From an uncultured Eubacteriales bacterium (lineage in GTDB: Bacteria; Bacillota; Clostridia; Oscillospirales; Acutalibacteraceae), in assembly GCA_949296825.1 (NCBI GenBank), contig CASFQZ010000080.1, positions 1 through 48,965 of the forward strand: 48,965 nt of DNA, given 5' to 3'. Shown here one piece after another: positions 1 through 7,439 of this stretch; positions within the stretch are counted from its first letter, which is position 1, and the number at the start of each line of letters is the position of its first letter. Under the pieces are notes generated by a model. It was given only the letters and a program-made list of their open reading frames with translations, was not told the DNA's origin and did no database searches. A program made the translations under genes and the position numbers.

Positions 1-69
1 AGATCAGACCGTTTCTCTCCCGACGGAAGCCCGGCCTTTCGTCGTTCTTTGGCTTACAACGAAAAAAAG

Positions 70-96
70 GGGAAAAGAGAAAAAATCTCTTTTCCC
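70..96. terminator. AT-rich inverted repeat downstream of the SGNH gene
   Basis: A 10-bp perfect stem (GGGAAAAGAG at 70-79 with CTCTTTTCCC at 87-96) encloses a 7-base loop. It lies beyond the end of the minus-strand operon that stops at 216 and may end transcription from either side. The region 1-215 holds no convincing gene; an 85-codon frame across it runs through both hairpins and has no usable start. Confidence 0.4.
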
Positions 97-150
97 TGAA
101 CAGCGGGAAATACTGCCCGAAGGCGCTGCGGCGCGCAAAAAGGCATCGCG

Positions 151-180
151 CGGAGGCGTTTGCGCATAAAAACGCCTCCG
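151..180 (-). terminator. GC-rich hairpin after the MBOAT/SGNH operon
   Basis: An 11-bp perfect stem (CGGAGGCGTTT at 151-161 with AAACGCCTCCG at 170-180) sits 36 bases beyond the stop of the last operon gene. On the minus strand a run of five T follows only after nine further bases, so it is a weaker match to an intrinsic terminator than others in this window. Confidence 0.45.
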
Positions 181-215
181 GCTGCCGATGGAAAAGCGAA
201 AGGATAGGAGACGTT

Positions 216-1781
216 TTATTTCCTGGTTCCCTCGCTCTGCTCGTTGCGGAAGGTGACGCAATCCACCAGCCGGTCCAGCTCGGTATCGTAGACCAGGATG
301 GTCAGACCGAGATCCTGGCTATGGGTGACACCGTTGAACGACAGCTCGCAGAGGTAATAGGTATCGTCCTCTCCCCTGCTGCTTTGGGCTGCTAACTTCA
401 GATTGTTCTTTTTGCCCAGGGCGATATATTTCTCAAAGCCTTCGGCGTTTTCTCCCACCAGCGTCCAGCCATTCTCCGTGCGCTCCCACACGCCGCCGAA
501 GGTCAGCGACTCCTTGCCGGGGAAGAGGGTCTCCATCGTCCGCGCAAGCGGCTGAACCGACAGCACCTTCTGCCGGTACTCTTCGACCTTCTTTCTCAGC
601 TCGTCGGAAATTTCCTCATCGTGGAACACGGTGGTTCCGGTCTGCATGGACAGGGCGGACTCTTTGGAGATGCAGGTATTCTGCGCCAAAAACACCCGAT
701 AGCCGTCCGACAGCTCGCTCAGGCGATCCATATAGGTAGGCAGGTCGCTGACCTGCTTCAGATCATTGTTCTCATACAGCCGGTAAAACACCCGGGCATT
801 TTCCTCCCAGGACGCATATGCCGCGTCGCCGCGGCGGTCCGGCAGCTCCAGCTCCTCCTTCAAAATTTTGCCGAAATAGCTGGTAAATTTGATGGCGCCG
901 TTGTCGTTGAGGTGCTGCTTGCCGGAAAAATCCGTCGTAAAATCCAGTCCCATTTCATCATAGCATTTATTGAAATCAATAAAATGCACCAGCGGGCTGT
1001 CATATTCCCCGGTGATCCGGGCGGCGGTATTGACAGTGGTCTGGGTGTCGGAAGCCACTGCATAGGGAATGGAAATGATATAGATGGGGATCTGACGCTC
1101 GATCGCCAGCTCGATGATGGCGCGGAAATACCTCTCATGCTTTTCGGCAAAGGTCCTGGTATTGGTCCATTTTTCCGGCGTGGGGCGGTCAATCTCCTGG
1201 ACGGTATCGTAGGTATAGAAGCCCTTATAGCTGTCGCCGTAATAGGCTTCGTCGCCGTTATCGGGCAGAAGGTCCGACGATGAAAGCTCCCCGTAGCGGG
1301 AATGATATTGATAAAAGGGCAGCAAAATCTCCGGAAAATCCTCTTCGGGGAACGCCGCCTGCATCGCAAGGTATTTGTTTTCGGACCATTTCATGCCGTA
1401 CGTGGTTTTGATGGCGTTGGCGGTGGTGTCGTATTCCCCGTTGGTGTTCATCATATAGACGTCAAAAACCACCGCCTTGGGCGTTTGGGATTTCAGCGCC
1501 TCGACAAAGTAATAATAGGAGTTCCAGACCGTCTGCGCCGGGGCGCAGAGGTCATAGGCGGCGATGCCGTATTCCCGATACAGGACGGCGGGGGAAAGCC
1601 CCTCGTATACATGGCTTGTGCCCAGCCCCAGCACGTCGATGGTATTTTCCTCCTGCTCATAAAAACGACGGATGGAGGTGATGGAGTCGCTATAGCGATA
1701 GCGCAGCAGAAGGTCCATGCAGCCGAAGACCATCACCAGCGCCAATAGCGCGCCCAACGAACGAAGCAGTACCTTTTTCAT
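216..1781 (-). CDS. SGNH-hydrolase-like (DltD/AlgX-type) partner of the MBOAT acyltransferase
   Basis: A 521-residue protein with one N-terminal membrane anchor (about residues 5-27) and an exported SGNH-like domain. Visible family signs are a GTSH motif near residue 54 (the nucleophile block of this fold) and a late block D-x-x-x-x-x-x-HLND near residue 290 that would carry the catalytic His. Proteins of this kind act outside the membrane with an MBOAT protein to O-acylate a polysaccharide or wall polymer. The start is well supported by AAGGAGG eight bases upstream, overlapping the stop of the MBOAT gene 12 bases away. It is the last gene of a four-gene operon. The acceptor polymer cannot be read from the sequence. 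Confidence 0.75.
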   Translation of the reverse strand: MKKVLLRSLGALLALVMVFGCMDLLLRYRYSDSITSIRRFYEQEENTIDVLGLGTSHVYEGLSPAVLYREYGIAAYDLCAPAQTVWNSYYYFVEALKSQTPKAVVFDVYMMNTNGEYDTTANAIKTTYGMKWSENKYLAMQAAFPEEDFPEILLPFYQYHSRYGELSSSDLLPDNGDEAYYGDSYKGFYTYDTVQEIDRPTPEKWTNTRTFAEKHERYFRAIIELAIERQIPIYIISIPYAVASDTQTTVNTAARITGEYDSPLVHFIDFNKCYDEMGLDFTTDFSGKQHLNDNGAIKFTSYFGKILKEELELPDRRGDAAYASWEENARVFYRLYENNDLKQVSDLPTYMDRLSELSDGYRVFLAQNTCISKESALSMQTGTTVFHDEEISDELRKKVEEYRQKVLSVQPLARTMETLFPGKESLTFGGVWERTENGWTLVGENAEGFEKYIALGKKNNLKLAAQSSRGEDDTYYLCELSFNGVTHSQDLGLTILVYDTELDRLVDCVTFRNEQSEGTRK

Positions 1782-1793
1782 GCCGTCGCCTCC

Positions 1794-3287
1794 TTAAAAT
1801 TCCGCATAAATAAACGCGCTCTCGCCAAACCGGCTGCCGTAGCACCCGAAGAACAGGATTGCCGTCACCAGCGCCAGCGCGATCAACACCCGCAGGACGA
1901 CAGGCTGCTCCCCGACCAGAGCGGCGAATTCTTTCTTTTTCCTGTCTCGCAAAAAGTCCACCAGAAACAGCACCGCCGTCCCCAAAAACAGCAGGTTCAT
2001 TTCGGTGACGTCCAGCCCCAGCTCATAAATCGAGCCGTTCATCACATTCCACAAATCGGGACGGGCAAAGAGCCGCCAGACATAGACCCCCGCCTCGGTG
2101 AGGCTGCCGGCACGGAAGAAGATCCAGGCAAAGGCGCTCAGCAAAAAGACCGTCAGCCGCTGCGCCGCCCGAAAGGCGGGCGAAGCGGTGTCAATGCGCC
2201 ACCGGCGGTACAGCGCCTCACGCTTTTCTCTGGTCAGACCGCCGATGATCTGATACGCCGCGTGCAGCGCGCCCCAGACCAGAAAGGTCCAATTTGCCCC
2301 GTGCCACAGTCCGCAGATCAGGAAAACCACGGCGGTGTTGAAATATTTGCGCGCCTCGCCCTTTCGGTTGCCGCCCAGGGGGATATAGAGATAATCCCGG
2401 AACCAGCTGCTCAGCGAGATATGCCAGCGCCGCCAGAATTCCTTGATGGAAAGGGAAAAATAGGGGGCGTTGAAATTATCGGTCAGCTCAATGCCCAGAA
2501 TACGGGCGAAGCCCAGCGCCATATAGGAGCCGCCGGCGAAATCGCCGTAAATCTGGATGGAAAAAACCAACGCCCCCACCAAAAGGGCAAAGGAGCCGTG
2601 GTTCCAGAACTGGTCAAAGACGCTCGACACCAGGATGGCAGCCCGATCCGCCACCACCAGCTTAAGGAAATAGCCCCACAGCACGGTCAAAGCGCCGGAG
2701 CCGATGCGCCCGGCGTCCCAGAGCCGGACGCTCGAAAGGCTGCGAAGCTGCCGCAGCAAATGGTTTGAGCGCTCGATGGGACCGGAGGAAAAATTGGGGA
2801 AGAAGGCAAGGAAGAGCAGATATTTGCCGAAGCTTTTTTCCGCCTCGGCGCCGCCCCGGTACACGTCGATCAGATATCCCGCCGAAGCGAAGGTATAGAA
2901 GGACAGCCCCACCGGCAGCAAAATATCCGGCAGCTCGACCCGCCGGCTCGCCCCCAGGGCGCCGGCGATGTCATTGACGGTATCCGCCGCCATGCCGGCA
3001 TATTTACAAATTACCAGAAGACCAAAAAGCAGAAGCAGAAAAACCGCCAGAATGGTTTTTCTTTTTTCCAAATTCGGTTTTTCCGGCTGGGGAGCGACCA
3101 GAATGCCGCCCAGATAGGTCGCCAGCGCGACGCCCAGCACAAAAAATCCGGCGGCAACCTCCCACAAAAAGACATAGCCGAGGCTGCCAAGCAGCAGCCA
3201 GCCCCAGCGCGCTTTGGCGGGCAGAACAAAATAGACCGCCGCCAGCACGGCAAAATACAGAAAAAACGTCAATTCCGTATAAGCCAT
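1794..3287 (-). CDS. MBOAT family membrane-bound O-acyltransferase (AlgI/DltB-like)
   Basis: A 497-residue polytopic protein with about ten or more membrane segments. The diagnostic block is near residues 290-345: LYIPLGGNRKG followed by ICGLWHGANWTFLVWGALH, where the His of WHG is the conserved MBOAT active-site residue. Members move an acyl group, usually acetyl, across the membrane to a secreted polysaccharide. Pairing with the following SGNH-like gene (12-base gap) is the standard two-component arrangement. The start follows AGGGGAG. The upstream FAD oxidoreductase gene ends 20 bases away, so all four genes are probably cotranscribed. Confidence 0.9.
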   Translation of the reverse strand: MAYTELTFFLYFAVLAAVYFVLPAKARWGWLLLGSLGYVFLWEVAAGFFVLGVALATYLGGILVAPQPEKPNLEKRKTILAVFLLLLFGLLVICKYAGMAADTVNDIAGALGASRRVELPDILLPVGLSFYTFASAGYLIDVYRGGAEAEKSFGKYLLFLAFFPNFSSGPIERSNHLLRQLRSLSSVRLWDAGRIGSGALTVLWGYFLKLVVADRAAILVSSVFDQFWNHGSFALLVGALVFSIQIYGDFAGGSYMALGFARILGIELTDNFNAPYFSLSIKEFWRRWHISLSSWFRDYLYIPLGGNRKGEARKYFNTAVVFLICGLWHGANWTFLVWGALHAAYQIIGGLTREKREALYRRWRIDTASPAFRAAQRLTVFLLSAFAWIFFRAGSLTEAGVYVWRLFARPDLWNVMNGSIYELGLDVTEMNLLFLGTAVLFLVDFLRDRKKKEFAALVGEQPVVLRVLIALALVTAILFFGCYGSRFGESAFIYAEF

Positions 3288-3307
3288 AGGCTCCCCTCTT
3301 TCTGTAC

Positions 3308-4912
3308 TTAATACTCGGTATCGTCGGCAAAGACGGCTTCCGCGCCCCGGATGCCGTCCACGGCGGCGGAAACAATGCCTCCGGCATAGCCCGCGCCCTC
3401 GCCGCAGGGATAAATCCCGCGCACGTTGGTCTGGAAGCTCTCGTCCCGCAGGATACGCACCGGCGATGAGCTGCGGCTCTCCGGGAAGGTCAGCACCGCC
3501 TCCGGCAGCGCGAAGCCCTTGAGCTTCCGGTCAAAGGCAAGGATCGCGTCGGCGATGGGGTCCGTCAGCCGCCGGGGCAGCACCAGACGCAAGTCCGACG
3601 GCGTCACACCGGTCGGGCAGGTGGGCTTTACCGCGCCCAATCTGACGGATTTTTGCCCCTTCAAAAAATCGCCGACGGTCTGACAGGGGGCGGTATAATC
3701 GCCGCCGCCGAGGGCGAAGGCGGTTTTTTCCAGCTGCCGCTGAAAGGCGAAGCCGGACAGGGGGTGGTCGTCCGGGAAAAAATCCGGCTCGACGCCGACC
3801 AGAATGGCGGAATTGGCGTTTTCGCCGTCCCGCCGGTAACTGCTCATACCGTTGGTAACGACCATGCCTTCCTCGGAGGAGGCGCAAACCACCGTACCGC
3901 CGGGACACATACAGAAGGTATACCCTCCCCTGCCGTGGGGCGGGTGGTTCGCCAGCTTATAATCCGCCGCACCCAGCCGGGGATCGTTCCAGAATGCGCC
4001 GTACTGCGCCCGGTTGATCAGCTCCTGGGGGTGCTCGATGCGCGTGCCGACCGAAAAGGCCTTTTGCTGCATACGAAGACCCTTGCGGCAGAGCATTTCC
4101 ACCGTATCGCGGGCGGAATGCCCGATGCAGAGCACCAGACAGTCGGTCTCCACATCCTTCACGCACTCCCTTTCCCCCACATAGGACACGCCCTGAATGA
4201 AATCATTGGCGATATACAGCTCGCTCAGGCGGCAGCCGAACCGCACCTCGCCGCCCAGCCGCTCGATCTCCCGGCGGATGTTTTTGACCACGCCGCCCAG
4301 CCGGTCCGTCCCGATATGAGGGCGGGCGGACCAGAGGATCTCCTCCGGCGCGCCGAACGCCGCCAGCTCCCGCAGTACCTGACGGGTCCTCGGATCCTTG
4401 ATGCCGGTGGTCAGCTTGCCGTCGGAGAAGGTGCCTGCGCCGCCCTCGCCGAACTGAATATTGGATTCCGTATTTAATGTTCTGTTTTTCCAAAAAGACT
4501 GCACATCCCGCATCCGGGTGTCCACATCGTGCCCGCGCTCCAGAATCAGCGGGCGCATCCCCTGCCTCGCCAGCCATAAGCCGCAGAACATCCCGGCGGG
4601 ACCGAAGCCCGCCACCACGGGGCGGAAGGCGGAGCGGCGGCGCACCTCGGGCAGGACGTATTGGTATTCCTCATGGACCTGGGCGCGGTTTTCCGGGAAG
4701 CGGGCTGCCAGCCCTTCCTCCCTGCCGTCCAGACGCACGTCCACCGAATAGACCAGCTGCACCCGGTCCTTTTTGCGGCAATCCAGCGATTCGCGCACAA
4801 TGGCAAAGGACAGGAAATCCTCCGCCCGAACGCCCAAAAGCCGCGCCGTCTGCTCTTTCAGCGCCTCCGCCGGCGTACCGAGGGGGACTTTGATTTCATG
4901 GATTCTCAGCAT
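3308..4912 (-). CDS. FAD-dependent dehydrogenase (COG2509-type)
   Basis: A 534-residue flavoprotein. An N-terminal region of about 95 residues precedes the dinucleotide fold, whose FAD site is VVAGFGPAGMFCGLWLARQG near residues 98-118 (GxGxxG). Other blocks typical of this family are NIQFGEGGAGTFSDGKLTTG in the middle and YPCGEGAGYAGGIVSAAVDG at the C terminus, which closes the FAD site. These proteins are widespread in Firmicutes, of unknown substrate, and often labelled uncharacterised FAD-dependent dehydrogenase. The ATG is 10 bases after the preceding gene and its ribosome site is weak (TTGAG), suggesting translational coupling. Confidence 0.85.
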   Translation of the reverse strand: MLRIHEIKVPLGTPAEALKEQTARLLGVRAEDFLSFAIVRESLDCRKKDRVQLVYSVDVRLDGREEGLAARFPENRAQVHEEYQYVLPEVRRRSAFRPVVAGFGPAGMFCGLWLARQGMRPLILERGHDVDTRMRDVQSFWKNRTLNTESNIQFGEGGAGTFSDGKLTTGIKDPRTRQVLRELAAFGAPEEILWSARPHIGTDRLGGVVKNIRREIERLGGEVRFGCRLSELYIANDFIQGVSYVGERECVKDVETDCLVLCIGHSARDTVEMLCRKGLRMQQKAFSVGTRIEHPQELINRAQYGAFWNDPRLGAADYKLANHPPHGRGGYTFCMCPGGTVVCASSEEGMVVTNGMSSYRRDGENANSAILVGVEPDFFPDDHPLSGFAFQRQLEKTAFALGGGDYTAPCQTVGDFLKGQKSVRLGAVKPTCPTGVTPSDLRLVLPRRLTDPIADAILAFDRKLKGFALPEAVLTFPESRSSSPVRILRDESFQTNVRGIYPCGEGAGYAGGIVSAAVDGIRGAEAVFADDTEY

Positions 4913-4922
4913 ATGCGATTAC

Positions 4923-6164
4923 TCAATTCCGTTTCTTTTCCAAAAGATATTTTACCGCCTGCGCACCGGCGGCTCTGCCGGAGCAAAACGCCCACATCAG
5001 ATTATATCCGCCGCACGCACCGGTCACATCGACTGTCTCGCCGCAGAGGAACAACCCGGGGCTGCTGCCAGCCTGAAGGGTTTCCTCCAGCGCCGCCGCC
5101 CCCGCGCCGCCGCGTATCGTCTGCGCCGGACCGGCAAGCCCTGTCACCAGCCAGCTCGCCCACTTCATGTTCTGCGCCAGCCGGCGAAGCGCCTGTCCGT
5201 CGCCGGGCAAGGGCTTCGCCGGCGAAAGACCGCTCTGTTTCAAGGCATACAGCCACAGAGGCTTTGGCAGAAAGGCGGTCATTTTTCGCTCGGCGGGAAT
5301 TTCTTCGCCGCGCCTCGCCTGCCGCGCCGCTTCCTCCGCCAGCGTCCGGACGGAGAAATCGGGCAAAAGATCCAGCGTCAATACAACCTTCCTGCCCCGG
5401 TGCAAAAACGGACCTGCCTCTAGCGACGCCTGCAGCACCGGGATGCCGGACACGCCTTTTTCGTTGAACTGAATCTCGCCGCGCTGCCATGCTCCGTCTT
5501 TTCCATCGCATTGAAGCCTTAAGGCGCCGATTTGGCGCGCGCCCTTCAGGGAGCGAGGATACTCCTGCGCCAGCAGAAGTCCGCAAAGCGCGGGGATTTC
5601 GGGCGAATAAGGCACCTCCAATTGCCGCAGAAAAGAAAAGGTCCGGCAATCGGAAAAGCCCTCCCCTGCCCGGCTGCCGGTGGCAAGAATCAACGCGGGG
5701 GCAAAAAATTCTCCGTTCACCAGATAACCTTCCGCCGTTTTATCGATGGTATTTGCGCCGCAGCCGCAGAGGATCGCAGCCCCGGCGCTTTTCGCCCCAG
5801 CCGTCAGCGCATCGGCAACGCCCGCCGCCTTGCGGGAGACGGGATAGAGCCTGCCGCTGCCGTCGTCATAGGCGGGAACCCCCAGCCCGCGCAAAAAACC
5901 GGGAACCTCTGACGCCGGATAACGGGAAAAAACCGCCTGCGCCAACTGCGTTTCCCCGTAGTAATGGGAAATCGAAATATCTCTGTTGGCAAAATTGCAT
6001 TTGCCGTTTCCCGTCGCCAGGAGTTTTTTGGCTGGATATTTCTCTTTTTCTAAAACAAGAACCGACAGCGCCTTCCCTTCGGCGCGCGCCCTGTGTTTTG
6101 CCTCAATGGCGGCGCAAAGCCCCGACGCTCCGCCGCCGACGACGATCAGATCATAGGTTTTCAT
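4923..6164 (-). CDS. HI0933/BaiN-like NAD(P)/FAD-dependent oxidoreductase
   Basis: A 413-residue flavoprotein of the HI0933-like family. The N terminus has a Rossmann FAD motif (VVGGGASGLCAAIEA, about residues 9-23). A block KKLLATGNGKCNFAN near residue 46 and the C-terminal CGETVDVTGACGGYNLMWA are family hallmarks. Relatives include BaiN, reported in bile-acid-converting clostridia, but the substrate here is unknown. It is the first gene of the operon running down to the SGNH gene. A TTGACA-17-TAAAAT promoter lies 28 bases upstream and GGAAGTG precedes the ATG. Confidence 0.85.
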   Translation of the reverse strand: MKTYDLIVVGGGASGLCAAIEAKHRARAEGKALSVLVLEKEKYPAKKLLATGNGKCNFANRDISISHYYGETQLAQAVFSRYPASEVPGFLRGLGVPAYDDGSGRLYPVSRKAAGVADALTAGAKSAGAAILCGCGANTIDKTAEGYLVNGEFFAPALILATGSRAGEGFSDCRTFSFLRQLEVPYSPEIPALCGLLLAQEYPRSLKGARQIGALRLQCDGKDGAWQRGEIQFNEKGVSGIPVLQASLEAGPFLHRGRKVVLTLDLLPDFSVRTLAEEAARQARRGEEIPAERKMTAFLPKPLWLYALKQSGLSPAKPLPGDGQALRRLAQNMKWASWLVTGLAGPAQTIRGGAGAAALEETLQAGSSPGLFLCGETVDVTGACGGYNLMWAFCSGRAAGAQAVKYLLEKKRN

Positions 6165-6191
6165 ATCGCACTTCCGTTATCCTTTGCTTCA

Positions 6192-6220
6192 ATTTTACCG
6201 CACCGCGCCGGGACTGTCAA
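6192..6220 (-). promoter_or_regulatory. Sigma-A promoter of the flavoprotein/MBOAT operon
   Basis: On the minus strand TTGACA (6220-6215), a 17-base spacer and TAAAAT (6197-6192). It fires toward the HI0933-like gene, whose ATG is 28 bases downstream of the -10 box. Confidence 0.8.
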
Positions 6221-6233
6221 GACAAACCGCCAA

Positions 6234-6270
6234 AACGCTGCCCGCCCGGAAAAAGCGGGCGGCGTTTTTT
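6234..6270 (+). terminator. Intrinsic terminator hairpin
   Basis: A strong GC stem built on GCCCGC/GCGGGC with flanking CGC/GCG pairs is followed by six T on the plus strand; on the minus strand it is followed by TTTT. It lies between the XRE gene terminator and the promoter of the flavoprotein operon and probably insulates the two units. Confidence 0.65.
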
Positions 6271-6360
6271 GTTTTCCCTGTTTTTGCCGCAAGCTGCGCT
6301 CCGCAGGAAAGACGGAAGCTTTCAGACCTGCTCCCGGGCGGCGGCGCATCGAAAATGTAA

Positions 6361-6390
6361 GAAAAGAGCACCCCGCTCTGCGGGGTGCTC
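6361..6390 (-). terminator. Intrinsic terminator of the XRE gene pair
   Basis: A perfect 10-bp stem (GAGCACCCCG at 6366-6375 with CGGGGTGCTC at 6381-6390), a 5-base loop, then TTTT on the minus strand, 22 bases after the stop at 6412. Confidence 0.85.
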
Positions 6391-6411
6391 CTGGATGACA
6401 AGAACAGGGAA

Positions 6412-6804
6412 TCAATCCTCCGGAGTCAAAAGAACCTGAATCTGAGCTTTATCGTCGTAAGCACGATAAAGAATCAGCAGACGCCGCTCGTCCTGCGTCA
6501 GATAGCCGACATGACGGCATTCCTCGTCAAACAGCCGGGGGCAATCCTTGTTGGGAAACGCCGCATTCAGATTCGATTTTCTCACAACATCCTCATTCGG
6601 TGAAGCAAAAAGCATCTGCTCTACTGTCACGCCGAAAAACTCCGAGACTTTACAGAGCGTTTCAATATTCATATTGGTACGCCCCAACTCATAGTTGGCA
6701 TAAGCCGTACGCTCGATTTTCAGCACGTCCGCGATCTGCTGCTGAGTCATGCCGTTCATTTTGCGGAAGCGTTTCAGATTTTCACGCCAATACAACGTTC
6801 GCAT
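6412..6804 (-). CDS. XRE-family helix-turn-helix regulator, 130 residues
   Basis: The N-terminal 60 residues form a Cro/C1-type DNA-binding domain: MTQQQIADVLKIERTAYANY is the recognition region, followed by a helix around VSEFFGVTVEQML. The remaining 60 residues resemble no domain I can name; the end is acidic and probably mediates assembly or ligand response. The start is the ATG at 6804, since GAAGGAG lies eight to ten bases upstream; a longer frame to 6840 lacks a site. It follows a second XRE gene, but a hairpin and an extended -10 promoter separate them, so it can be expressed alone. Its target is unknown; the divergent NAD operon is one candidate. Confidence 0.8.
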   Translation of the reverse strand: MRTLYWRENLKRFRKMNGMTQQQIADVLKIERTAYANYELGRTNMNIETLCKVSEFFGVTVEQMLFASPNEDVVRKSNLNAAFPNKDCPRLFDEECRHVGYLTQDERRLLILYRAYDDKAQIQVLLTPED

Positions 6805-6840
6805 AGGGGATTTCTCCTTCCAAAAATATGAAAACACCAT

Positions 6841-6849
6841 ATTATAACA
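6841..6849 (-). promoter_or_regulatory. Extended -10 promoter for the 130-residue XRE gene
   Basis: TG-T-TATAAT reads on the minus strand (6849-6841). There is no -35 match; its place is taken by the hairpin at 6853-6874. The gene starts 37 bases downstream of the -10 box. Confidence 0.55.
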
Positions 6850-6852
6850 GCA

Positions 6853-6874
6853 CCCTCCGTCCGGAGGCGGAGGG
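6853..6874 (-). terminator. Hairpin between the two XRE genes
   Basis: CCCTCCG (6853-6859) pairs with CGGAGGG (6868-6874) around an 8-base loop, 15 bases after the stop of the upstream XRE gene. No clean T run follows, so it may attenuate or stabilise rather than terminate. Confidence 0.45.
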
Positions 6875-6888
6875 CAGCCTGCAGTAGA

Positions 6889-7137
6889 TTAATCCTCTTT
6901 GCCGAGCAGCCAGTTGATGGTCACGCCCAGGGTATCAGCGATGGCAACCAACTCGTAGTCATTGACCGAACGAAGCTGACCCTCCAGCTTGGAAAGCCCG
7001 GACGCGTTCAGATCGATGCCTTTGATCTGAAGCTGCGTCAGAAGGTCCTTCTGTTTCATGCCGATGGCTTTGCGTCTTTGCTCGATTTTCGCGCCACAGA
7101 TGTTGCGAGTACCGAGAGCTTGCTTTCTGATTCTCAT
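6889..7137 (-). CDS. Small XRE-family helix-turn-helix regulator, 82 residues
   Basis: An almost minimal Cro/C1-type repressor. The first 20 residues are basic; the HTH follows (KIEQRRKAIGMKQKDLLTQL, then SGLSKLEGQLRSVNDYELV) and the end GVTINWLLGKED is the usual closing helix of this family. The start is ATG 7137 with AAAGGAG upstream; a frame start at 7155 lies inside that site. The 12 bases GGAGAAATCCCC before its start are identical to those before the other XRE gene. It is divergent from pncB across about 300 bp containing a 9-bp inverted repeat, so autoregulation and control of pncB are plausible but unproven. Confidence 0.8.
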   Translation of the reverse strand: MRIRKQALGTRNICGAKIEQRRKAIGMKQKDLLTQLQIKGIDLNASGLSKLEGQLRSVNDYELVAIADTLGVTINWLLGKED

Positions 7138-7170
7138 GGGGATTTCTCCTTTCAATCTATGCTGATTAGT

Positions 7171-7199
7171 AGTTTAGCACATTATCTCGAAGAAATCAA
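7171..7199 (-). promoter_or_regulatory. Sigma-A promoter of the small XRE gene
   Basis: On the minus strand TTGATT (7199-7194), 17-base spacer, TAAACT (7176-7171), ending 33 bases before the ATG at 7137. Confidence 0.7.
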
Positions 7200-7253
7200 T
7201 TCCCTTTTTCAACCTTTTTTGATTTTTTTCATAGTTTAATTGTTTGTTCATAA

Positions 7254-7294
7254 TTTGGCATAGATATATCCATATTTTGTTTTTTTATGCCAAA
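7254..7294. promoter_or_regulatory. Candidate operator: 9-bp inverted repeat between XRE and pncB
   Basis: TTTGGCATA (7254-7262) and its exact complement TATGCCAAA (7286-7294) are 32 bases apart centre to centre, close to three helical turns, in an AT-rich divergent intergenic stretch. The arms lie 55 bp from the XRE -35 box and 69 bp from the pncB -35 box. The remainder of 7200-7360 is AT-rich with one weak repeat (ATCAAA/TTTGAT at 7308-7324) and no gene. Confidence 0.5.
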
Positions 7295-7363
7295 AAAGAG
7301 CAGGTTTATCAAAAAAACTTTGATTTTTGAATCGGTTTTTTACATGGAATCGACGTTCACGGT

Positions 7364-7392
7364 TTGAAAAAATGCGCAAGCTGTGATAGAAT
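7364..7392 (+). promoter_or_regulatory. Sigma-A promoter of the pncB-nadABC operon
   Basis: TTGAAA (7364-7369), 17-base spacer, TAGAAT (7387-7392), with transcription expected to begin near 7399, 41 bases before the pncB start. Confidence 0.8.
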
Positions 7393-7439
7393 GAAGGAGC
7401 AATTCAGATGGCAGTCCCATCACAACGGAGTTGATACTT

